Assembly (NCBI GenBank): GCA_900466875.1
Contig: UBNQ01000012.1
Span: forward strand, 36,101 to 100,100
Origin: Hyphomicrobiales bacterium
Lineage (GTDB): Bacteria > Pseudomonadota > Alphaproteobacteria > Rhizobiales > Rhizobiaceae
Length of the DNA: 64,000 bases
Reading direction: 5' to 3'
The position numbers and the translations under genes are program-made. Positions 45,510 to 52,228 of the stretch are shown piece after piece (the first letter of the stretch is position 1; each line of letters opens with the position of its first letter). Under the pieces are notes generated by a model, which saw only the letters and a list, made by a program, of their open reading frames with translations, searched no databases and was not told the origin of the DNA.

Positions 45510-46444
45510 CGGTCGCGGCTCCTTGGGTCGAGAATGTCGCGCAGGCCATCGCCCAGCAGGTTGAAGCCGAGCACGGTGAGGAAGATCGCAGCGCCGGGGA
45601 AGAGCGAATACCACCACCAATCCGGCATATAGGTACGGGCGACCGAGATCATCGAGCCCCATTCAGGCGATGGCGGCTGTGCACCAAGTCCGATAAAGCC
45701 GAGGCTGGCTGCTGACAGGATCGCCATCCCCATGTCCATGCTCATCTTGACGATGATCGGCGACATGCAGTTCGGCAGGATATGGTGCCAGAGGATCCAC
45801 GGCGTTTTCGCGCCGATGGAACGGGCGGATTCGATGAACAGCTCTTCCTTGATCGACAGCGTTTTCGCTTCGACCAGACGCACGTAACCGGGCCACCAGA
45901 CGATCGCGAGCGCCAGCACGCAATTGGTGATGCCGGGACCGAGCGCCGCCACAATCGCCAGCGCCAGCGCCAGACCGGGAACGGCCAGGAACAGCTCGGT
46001 GAAGCGCATGATGACAGCACGAACCCATCCGCCGCGATAACCGGCAATGATACCGAGCGTAATGCCGACGATCGCCGCAAGGCCGGTGATGACCACGCCG
46101 ATCCACAGCGATGTCCGCGCGCCGATGATGACGCGGGAAAAGATGTCCGCGCCCATTTCGTCCGTGCCGAACCAATAGGTGCTGCTTGGTGGCTGCAGCT
46201 TGGCCGACATGTTGATCGCACCGCTTGCCGCTTCCGGATAGGGCACGATCAGCGGGCCGAAGGCGGCCAGCAGAAGGAAGAGCACGACAAGTGTCAGGCC
46301 GAGCATCGACGAGAAGCTCTTGCGGAACATATGCGCATAGAGCCGCCACTGGCGGATCTGGCTTGCATGTCGTTCGCGGAAGGTGAGCGGGCGTGACGCT
46401 TCCGCCGGGGTGTCGATCTGTGTGTTCATGGGTGCAGCCGTCAT
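45506..46444 (-). CDS. Peptide-type ABC transporter permease (DppC-like)
   Basis: An inner-membrane permease of 312 residues. An N-terminal helix precedes the periplasmic segment with S-S-T-Y-W-F-G-T-D-E-M-G-A-D-I-F-S-R, the DppC hallmark. Five further membrane segments follow, with the coupling loop E-S-A-R-S-I-G-A-K and H-I-L-P-N. The ATG at 46444 overlaps the dppB-like stop as TGATG; a GTG one codon earlier is possible. Its own stop overlaps the ATPase start. Confidence 0.92.
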   Translation of the reverse strand: MTAAPMNTQIDTPAEASRPLTFRERHASQIRQWRLYAHMFRKSFSSMLGLTLVVLFLLLAAFGPLIVPYPEAASGAINMSAKLQPPSSTYWFGTDEMGADIFSRVIIGARTSLWIGVVITGLAAIVGITLGIIAGYRGGWVRAVIMRFTELFLAVPGLALALAIVAALGPGITNCVLALAIVWWPGYVRLVEAKTLSIKEELFIESARSIGAKTPWILWHHILPNCMSPIIVKMSMDMGMAILSAASLGFIGLGAQPPSPEWGSMISVARTYMPDWWWYSLFPGAAIFLTVLGFNLLGDGLRDILDPRSRDR

Positions 46445-47451
46445 CACGCTTTCCTGAGACGCGGGTCGATCCAGGCATAGGCCAGATCAACGAGGGTGTT
46501 GGCGACGATAAAGAAGAAACCGATCATCAGCGTTACGCCGACAACGGGTTTGAAGTCGGACGACAGCGCCGAGGAGACGGCATAGAGCCCGATACCCGGC
46601 CAGTCGAACACCGTTTCCACGAGAACCGTCGAACCGAGCATCCAGCCGAAACGCAGGCCGATCATGGCAAGCGTCGGCAGCATGGCATTCTTCAGCGCAT
46701 AAAGCGCGACGATGCGAAAGGACGAGATGCCGTGGGCGCGGGCGGCAACGATATAATCCGACTGCAGCACCTCGATCATCTCGGCGCGGTTGACGCGCAG
46801 GATCGAGGCGAGGCAGGGGAAGGAGAGCACGATCGCCGGCAGGATGATATGCTGCAGCGAGGTCCAGAAGGTCGAGAAATTACCGGCAATCAGGCTATCC
46901 ACCAGCAGCAGGCCGGTCACGAATTCAGGCGGACGCGTGACGAGCGGCAGGCGTCCCGAAACAGGCAGCCATTCCAGATCGACGGAAAACAGAAGCTGCA
47001 GCAGGATACCGAACCAGAAAGCCGGGATTGCCACGCCTGAAATCGAAAAGATGCGCGTAACCTGGTCGAGCGGCCCATCCTTGTAGACGGCCGACAGCAT
47101 GCCGAGAGGAACGCCGATGACGATGCCGAGAAACATCGCGACGAACACGAGTTCCAGCGTCGCCGGGGCATAGCGCATAACTTCTTCCAGCACCGGACGG
47201 GTGGTGACGATCGATGTGCCGAGATCGCCGCGCACGAGATCGCCCATATAGACGATGAACTGTTCCGGCAGCGACTTGTCGAGACCGTATTCTGTGCGGA
47301 TCGTCGCAACCATATCCTCGGTCGCATTGGGACCGGCCACCAGACGGGCCGGGTCGCCGGGCGCGACATTGGTGATGAAGAATGTCAGCGCCGCAATGCC
47401 GATCATCGTGCCGACCAGCGTCAGCAATTTGCGGAAGGCGAATGTCAGCAT
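46444..47451 (-). CDS. Peptide-type ABC transporter permease (DppB-like)
   Basis: The first permease of the importer, 335 residues. The opening L-L-T-L-V-G-T-M-I-G-I-A-A-L-T-F and A-P-G-D-P-A are characteristic, as are Y-G-L-D-K-S-L-P-E-Q-F and the C-terminal R-A-H-G-I-S-S-F-R-I and E-T-V-F-D-W-P-G-I-G. It lies 97 bp downstream of the receptor gene, with a hairpin in the gap (47476-47511). Confidence 0.93.
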   Translation of the reverse strand: MLTFAFRKLLTLVGTMIGIAALTFFITNVAPGDPARLVAGPNATEDMVATIRTEYGLDKSLPEQFIVYMGDLVRGDLGTSIVTTRPVLEEVMRYAPATLELVFVAMFLGIVIGVPLGMLSAVYKDGPLDQVTRIFSISGVAIPAFWFGILLQLLFSVDLEWLPVSGRLPLVTRPPEFVTGLLLVDSLIAGNFSTFWTSLQHIILPAIVLSFPCLASILRVNRAEMIEVLQSDYIVAARAHGISSFRIVALYALKNAMLPTLAMIGLRFGWMLGSTVLVETVFDWPGIGLYAVSSALSSDFKPVVGVTLMIGFFFIVANTLVDLAYAWIDPRLRKA

Positions 47452-47475
47452 CGTCTTCTCCGTTTGTTATGATTG

Positions 47476-47511
47476 GCGCATGGCCCGCGGTAGGGGGGAC
47501 GGACCATGCGC
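47476..47511 (-). promoter_or_regulatory. Hairpin between the receptor and permease genes
   Basis: GCGCATGG (47476-47483) pairs with CCATGCGC (47504-47511). No T-run follows on the minus strand. Such hairpins after receptor genes commonly stabilise the receptor message relative to the permeases. Confidence 0.55.
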
Positions 47512-47548
47512 ACTATTCTGGCTTACAAGAGGGAACGTCAGCCAGTAT

Positions 47549-49141
47549 TTATTCGGCCTTCACCCACAGCGGGTAGAGATCGACTTCGCCGGTGAACCGG
47601 ACAGGGCTGAACTGGAAGCCCTGCAGGTAGTCACGGCGTGCCCAGCGGCGGTTCTGCAGCATGCCGAAGACTTCCGGCTGGTCTGCAACGATCTGGGTCT
47701 GGATGTCGGCATAAAGCTTGGCGCGCTCATCCCAGTTCGACGAGGACCGGGCCTTGTCGACCATCTCGGTGACCTTCGGATTGTCGTAGAACATCATCGC
47801 GAAATACTGGCCCCAGCTGTTCTTGTGATACTGGTAGGCGACGGCATCCGGATCTGTCGAAACCGGGGTCGTGTAGACCGAAGTCATCGCCGGCGAGGTC
47901 TCGACCTTGGAACCGAGAGCAACCATGTTCGGCCACTGTTCCGGCTTGATCTCGACATTGATGTTGAGCGGCTTCAGGCTGTCGAGCAGCACGAGACCGA
48001 TGCGGCGGGCTTCTTCGAGACCGGCGACATGAACGTAAGGCAGGGTAATGCCGCCGTTCGGATAACCGGACTTCGCCAGATATTCCTTGGCCTTGGCAAG
48101 ATCCTTGCGCGGAATGCCGGGCACGTCGATATGGCCGCGCATCGCATCCGGGATCGGGCTCGTCTCGAGCGAGGCGGCACCGTTATAGACCTGGATCAGC
48201 GCGTCATAGTCCATCGCATAGGCGATTGCCTTGCGCAGGTTGATATCGGCGGTCGGCCCCTGCTGCGTGTTGAACTTGATGCCGAATGTGGTCATGCCCT
48301 TGTGATCTTCGATGGCAATGCCCTTGGCACGCGCGATCTGGACATAGTCGTCCGGCGTCAGGCCTTCGACGATATCGACTTCGCCGCGCTGAAGAGCGGC
48401 CTTCTGGGCGGCAGGCTCGCGGATGATCTTGAAGATCACACCGGCCGGACGATTTGCTTCGCCCTGCGGCCAGCCCTTCCAGTAATCGGCAACGGCTTCG
48501 GCTTCATAAAGAACGTTCGGTTCCCAGCGACCAAGCTTGAACGGGCCGGAGCCGGCTTCGTTGTCGGTCAGCCACTTCTGGCCGTAGTCGCCATCCACTT
48601 CATTGGCCTTAACCTGGGCCGGGTTGACGATGTACCACCAGGGCAGGAAAGAGAGGAAAGGCGTATACGGCCCTTTCAGCTCGAACTTGACGGTATAATC
48701 GTCAACGACGCTGATGCCTTCCGGCGCCAGAAAGTCCTTGAGCATCCAGGCGACGCCCTTATTGAGCTTCAAGCCACGCTCGAAGGAATAACGGACAGCT
48801 TCGGCATTCACCGGGTCGCCATTGTGGAATTTTGCGTTCTTGACGAGATGGAAGGTCCAAGTCTTGCCGTCTTCGCTGGTTTCCCACTTCTCAGCCAGCC
48901 AAGGCTTGATCTCGGCCGGATCGCCTTCGTATTTGACGAGACCGTCATAAACGGCCTGCTGCATCATGCGTGTCGACCAGTCGTAGCGGATATGCGGATC
49001 GAGAACCGGGATCGCCTGACGACCGCCGAAAACGATGACATTGCCCTTGTCGGTGCGCTCGAAAGCGGCGGCAGGGGTAGCGAGCACCGACGAGGCGAGC
49101 AGCCCCGCGATTGCGATATTCCTGATGATTTTGCCGAACAT
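47549..49141 (-). CDS. Peptide-type ABC transporter substrate-binding protein (SBP_bac_5)
   Basis: A periplasmic receptor of 530 residues in the dipeptide/oligopeptide/nickel family, with a signal peptide ending near A-A-A-F at residue 26. Typical motifs are L-D-P-H-I-R-Y-D-W-S-T, L-A-E-K-W-E-T-S-E-D-G-K-T-W-T-F-H-L, N-A-K-F-H-N-G-D-P-V-N-A and N-L-R-K-A-I-A-Y-A-M-D-Y. The gene follows the AroM-family gene after 50 bp, an unusual first partner for a peptide transporter. The ligand cannot be read from sequence; an N-carbamoyl or small peptide-like compound would fit the context. Confidence 0.92.
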   Translation of the reverse strand: MFGKIIRNIAIAGLLASSVLATPAAAFERTDKGNVIVFGGRQAIPVLDPHIRYDWSTRMMQQAVYDGLVKYEGDPAEIKPWLAEKWETSEDGKTWTFHLVKNAKFHNGDPVNAEAVRYSFERGLKLNKGVAWMLKDFLAPEGISVVDDYTVKFELKGPYTPFLSFLPWWYIVNPAQVKANEVDGDYGQKWLTDNEAGSGPFKLGRWEPNVLYEAEAVADYWKGWPQGEANRPAGVIFKIIREPAAQKAALQRGEVDIVEGLTPDDYVQIARAKGIAIEDHKGMTTFGIKFNTQQGPTADINLRKAIAYAMDYDALIQVYNGAASLETSPIPDAMRGHIDVPGIPRKDLAKAKEYLAKSGYPNGGITLPYVHVAGLEEARRIGLVLLDSLKPLNINVEIKPEQWPNMVALGSKVETSPAMTSVYTTPVSTDPDAVAYQYHKNSWGQYFAMMFYDNPKVTEMVDKARSSSNWDERAKLYADIQTQIVADQPEVFGMLQNRRWARRDYLQGFQFSPVRFTGEVDLYPLWVKAE

Positions 49142-49191
49142 GTAGTTCCCTCTCTTATTAAACGGCTTTCAAGTCAGACTGTATGCAAGTT

Positions 49192-49884
49192 CTAGAGCAT
49201 CTGGCGAACGACACCCGCCACCAACCGGCGCGACAGAAGCACCGGCGCATCGATGGATTTGCGCACTTCCTCATGCATCTCGGCCGAATAGCCCATGCAA
49301 TGCATCACCACGAGATCGCAGCCTTCCAGCAGCTTGGCGCGTTCGCTCATCTCGTCACCGGCATAAGGCGATGCAGAAACCAGTTTCGGATTGCCCGGCA
49401 GCACATGGCGTTCTTCGAAATCCTGAATTTGCCGCTCAAGCGGCACGATGACGCCGAGCTTGCGGGCGGACGCGGCAAGTGCTTCGACCGTCGAGTCGAC
49501 GATCCGCTGGGCTTCGACCACGAGCGTATTCTTCAATGGCTCGATCTTCGTGCCGGTGCAGAGAAGAACGACGAGATCAAAACCTTCGCCGTCGATCTTC
49601 TGCAGCAGGACGTTCAGCTTCTCTTCCGTCAGCGCCTTGGAGGAGACGATCTCCTCGCCGCTGTTCAGCCGGGTTGCAAACGAATGTTCGCCATCTCTGG
49701 CTCGCATCGCATCGAGTTCCGCCGGGCTCATGCCGTCCAGCACGCCGAACTCCTGATGCACGATACGGCCTTCCGGCAGACCTGATGTAATCTCGGCCAT
49801 CATTTCAGGAACCAGATCGACGCGGGGCGTCTGTCCGATGGTCACGAAGGCAATCTTGGATGTGGAAGGCATGCTCTCGTTCAT
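49192..49884 (-). CDS. AroM-family protein, both candidate catalytic cysteines present
   Basis: A 230-residue protein of the AroM family, whose function is unknown but whose fold resembles Asp/Glu/hydantoin racemases. Motifs are T-I-G-Q-T-P-R near residue 16, V-V-L-L-C-T-G-T near 107 and V-V-M-H-C-M-G-Y near 198. The two cysteines sit where racemase-type catalytic residues would be. It is first in the operon with the ABC transporter genes, and a 22-bp palindrome lies upstream (49936-49957). The start is uncertain: the ATG at 49884 has an AGGGA right next to it, and an ATG four codons inside (49872) is possible. Racemase activity is inference. Confidence 0.82.
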   Translation of the reverse strand: MNESMPSTSKIAFVTIGQTPRVDLVPEMMAEITSGLPEGRIVHQEFGVLDGMSPAELDAMRARDGEHSFATRLNSGEEIVSSKALTEEKLNVLLQKIDGEGFDLVVLLCTGTKIEPLKNTLVVEAQRIVDSTVEALAASARKLGVIVPLERQIQDFEERHVLPGNPKLVSASPYAGDEMSERAKLLEGCDLVVMHCMGYSAEMHEEVRKSIDAPVLLSRRLVAGVVRQML

Positions 49885-49910
49885 TCCCTGCTTATCTTGT
49901 TGGCAGGGAG

Positions 49911-49916
49911 CCTAGC
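49911..49916 (-). promoter_or_regulatory. Conserved GCTAGG element upstream of the AroM gene
   Basis: Read on the minus strand, GCTAGG begins 20 bases after the end of the palindrome at 49936. The same hexamer occurs at the identical distance from the second palindrome (51117-51122). It may be the -10 region of a shared promoter type or a third half-site. Confidence 0.5.
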
Positions 49917-49935
49917 GCTCGAATACGCGACTTCA

Positions 49936-49957
49936 CTATAGGGTAATGCCCCTAGAA
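49936..49957 (-). promoter_or_regulatory. 22-bp palindromic site B, candidate AroM-LuxR operator
   Basis: Read towards the AroM gene it is TTCTAGGGGCA, then T-T-A, then CCCTATAG. It matches site A (51076-51097) at 20 of 22 positions in the same orientation relative to the downstream gene. It ends 51 bases before the ATG at 49884. It is a TAGGG-type inverted repeat of a size suited to a dimeric LuxR-type protein. Confidence 0.7.
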
Positions 49958-50046
49958 GAAAACAATTCTGACAGGTCTTCAACGATCATTTTTTAGGCAA
50001 ATCACCTATTTCACGCAATTTTCTTACGCAAAACAGATTATTTTTG

Positions 50047-51003
50047 TTACGGATGGCCCGCCGCGACGACCATGCGGATGAGAGCATTGGAGGACGTCGC
50101 CTCCATTTTTGCCATCACGTTGGAGCGGTGGATTTCGACCGTCTTCGGACTGATGCCGAGCTGGCGCGCGATCGCCTTGTTCGAAAGCCCCTCGGCCACC
50201 AGCGAAAGCACCTGCCGTTCACGCGGCGTAAGGCGTTGCAGCTTTTCCGAAAACTCCGCTGGCACGCCGGGTAAGGCAACCGGATGCGTGCCGTGCAGAA
50301 GAAGCCTGATCGCGCTCGCGACGATGCGCCTTGCAAGCACGACGGGCTTACCGCTCGCCTTGGCGACCGTCTGCCGATCGGTTTCGGTAAAACTCACCGA
50401 ATTCAACACGATGATTTCCGTGTCCGCGAGATCGACCAGCGCACTTGCCAGCAGCCTCTTGTCACCGTCCGCGGCATAGCTGGCGGTAACCTTGTAAGGC
50501 GCGAGCGCCGGAATATCGAGCTCGTCGATCTGCTGTTCCAGCGGCTGTATGAGCCCCACGGCAGAACCATGCGCAGCAAGCGATATGACCGTCGATTCCA
50601 TTGCACGCTGGGCATTCACCGTCGGACACGTGCTCTCGAAATCCCGAAACAGCCCGGTCGACAGGATCACGACCAGATCGAATTCGTTCGGCTGGAATGC
50701 GGCGGCGATCTTCGCCATCCGCTCGGCGATCCTCGGTTTCGACACGACGATATCGCTGCCGTCGGAAAGCCGGGTGACGATACTCGTTTCGCCGGGCCGC
50801 ACCTTGAAATCATTGATTTCGGCCTGCGAAAGCCCGTCCAGGGCACCGATTTCCAGCGCTTCGATCGGCAGATCGAGGTTTTCCAGCATGTCGTCGATAA
50901 TGTCCGCGCGCGGCGACTGACCAACGCTCAGAAACATCACGCGATGGGGCGGTTCCGCTGCTTCCGCGATGGTCGAAGACGGAGTGTAAGGGTTCTTCGT
51001 CAC
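50047..51003 (-). CDS. AroM domain fused to a LuxR-type DNA-binding domain (probable regulator)
   Basis: A 318-residue fusion. Residues about 20-235 are homologous to the neighbouring AroM protein: S-V-G-Q-S-P-R-A-D, G-A-L-D-G-L-S, V-V-I-L-S-T-G-L and L-A-R-R-I-V-A-S-A. Residues about 250-315 are a canonical LuxR helix-turn-helix: L-T-P-R-E-R-Q-V-L-S-L-V-A-E-G-L-S-N-K-A-I-A and S-P-K-T-V-E-I-H. The two cysteines of the stand-alone paralogue are replaced (C-T-G to S-T-G, H-C-M to N-S-V), so the domain probably binds without catalysis. The start codon is a GTG with no good ribosome site; an ATG at codon 24 is possible. It lies between the two palindromes it may bind. The architecture is unusual to my knowledge. 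Confidence 0.85.
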   Translation of the reverse strand: MTKNPYTPSSTIAEAAEPPHRVMFLSVGQSPRADIIDDMLENLDLPIEALEIGALDGLSQAEINDFKVRPGETSIVTRLSDGSDIVVSKPRIAERMAKIAAAFQPNEFDLVVILSTGLFRDFESTCPTVNAQRAMESTVISLAAHGSAVGLIQPLEQQIDELDIPALAPYKVTASYAADGDKRLLASALVDLADTEIIVLNSVSFTETDRQTVAKASGKPVVLARRIVASAIRLLLHGTHPVALPGVPAEFSEKLQRLTPRERQVLSLVAEGLSNKAIARQLGISPKTVEIHRSNVMAKMEATSSNALIRMVVAAGHP

Positions 51004-51075
51004 AGGCAGGGAATCGGTCCTTCTGATCGTCTCGGCATTTTGGTTCTAGGCATGCACAAATTAAAGGCAAGCCCA

Positions 51076-51097
51076 TTCTAGGGGCAGTCCCCTATAG
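51076..51097 (+). promoter_or_regulatory. 22-bp palindromic site A, candidate AroM-LuxR operator
   Basis: TTCTAGGGGCA, then G-T-C, then CCCTATAG. It contains a perfect inverted repeat, TAGGGG-CAGT-CCCCTA (51079-51094). It lies in the 145-bp gap between the divergent regulator and DUF917 genes, 51 bases before the DUF917 ATG, and matches site B at 20 of 22 positions. Confidence 0.75.
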
Positions 51098-51116
51098 GCA
51101 TTCTTCGTCGCACATG

Positions 51117-51122
51117 GCTAGG
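51117..51122 (+). promoter_or_regulatory. Conserved GCTAGG element upstream of the DUF917 gene
   Basis: GCTAGG begins 20 bases after the end of site A, exactly as in the AroM promoter. In both, T-C follows one base later (GCTAGG-x-T-C). A shared -10-like element is the simplest reading. Confidence 0.5.
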
Positions 51123-51148
51123 TTCTAGCACATTATTCGGAGGCAAAC

Positions 51149-52228
51149 ATGATCCGTGATTTCGAAGCGAGCGAGATCGACCCGCTTGCCGTTGGTGCCT
51201 GGATACTCGGGACCGGCGGTGGTGGCAGCCCGTATCTGGCGCAGCTCAACCTGAAAAAACTCTACAAGGACGGCAAGCGCGTCAAGCTTATCGATCCCAA
51301 CGCGCTGGACGATGGCGATGCCGTCGCCGTGGTGTCGAAGATGGGCGCGCCCTTGGTGGGCCAGGAACGTCTGGTCGACCCGGCGCATCTTGCCCGCGCC
51401 ATGCAGCTGATGGAAGAATATACCGGCCGGAAATTCCGCGCCGTGATGAGCGTCGAGATCGGCGGCGGTAACGCGCTGTCGCCCTTCCTCGCCGCCGCCA
51501 TGCTGGATATTCCGGTCGTTGACGCCGACGCGATGGGCCGTGCCTATCCGGAAGCACAGATGACCAGCTTCGCCATCGGCGACCTGCCGATGTATCCGCT
51601 GACGCTGGTCGATTGCCGCGACAACGAGGCGATCGTCGCCAAGGCCGCATCCTGGAAATGGATGGAGCGCATCTCGCGCAAGATCTGCACCGAAGTCGGC
51701 TCGACCTCTGCCACCTGCAAGGCTCCGCGCACCGGCAAGGAAGTCAAGGAATGGGGCGTGCTCCATACCGTGACCAAGGCCGTCAGCCTCGGCCGCGCGG
51801 TGCTCGAAGCCCGCGCCGCCCATACCGACCCGATCGAAGCTGTGCTTGCCCATGAAGGTGGAAAAATCCTGTTCAAGGGCAAGGTTGCCGACGTGGATCG
51901 CACCACGACCGGCGGCTTCCTGCGCGGCGCAGCCATGATCGACGGCCTCGACGCGGATCGCGGCGCAAAAGTCGAACTCGCCTTCCAGAACGAGTGGGCG
52001 GTTGCCTTCCGTGACGGCCAGCCGATCGCCATGACCCCTGACCTGATCTGCCTGCTCGACACTGTGTCGGGCGAAGCGATCGGCACGGAAACGGTGCGTT
52101 ACGGCCAGCGTGTGACGGTCGTCGCCCTGCCGGCACCGGCTGTTCTGACCAGCCCCAAGGGCCTCGAACATGTCGGCCCCCGCGCCTTCGGATATGATCT
52201 TGATTTCAAATCGGTGTTTGCAGCATGA
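51149..52228 (+). CDS. DUF917-family protein
   Basis: A 359-residue protein of the DUF917 family, often encoded next to hydantoinase/oxoprolinase genes; biochemical function unknown. The N-terminal L-G-T-G-G-G-G-S-P-Y motif near residue 20 is a probable phosphate- or nucleotide-binding loop, followed by S-V-E-I-G-G-G-N-A near 92 and D-A-D-A-M-G-R-A-Y-P-E-A-Q near 115, all typical of the family. A CGGAGG ribosome site sets the start. Its last 4 bp overlap the HyuA start (ATGA), so the two proteins are made together and likely interact. Confidence 0.9.
   Translation: MIRDFEASEIDPLAVGAWILGTGGGGSPYLAQLNLKKLYKDGKRVKLIDPNALDDGDAVAVVSKMGAPLVGQERLVDPAHLARAMQLMEEYTGRKFRAVMSVEIGGGNALSPFLAAAMLDIPVVDADAMGRAYPEAQMTSFAIGDLPMYPLTLVDCRDNEAIVAKAASWKWMERISRKICTEVGSTSATCKAPRTGKEVKEWGVLHTVTKAVSLGRAVLEARAAHTDPIEAVLAHEGGKILFKGKVADVDRTTTGGFLRGAAMIDGLDADRGAKVELAFQNEWAVAFRDGQPIAMTPDLICLLDTVSGEAIGTETVRYGQRVTVVALPAPAVLTSPKGLEHVGPRAFGYDLDFKSVFAA

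Noticed and set aside
44034..45632. A 532-codon plus-strand frame opposite the dual ATPase
   Set aside because: Antisense to intact Walker and signature motifs; its composition is that of a shadow frame.
47255..49195. A 646-codon plus-strand frame opposite the receptor gene
   Set aside because: The opposite strand encodes a clear SBP_bac_5 receptor with a signal peptide; this frame is its antisense shadow.
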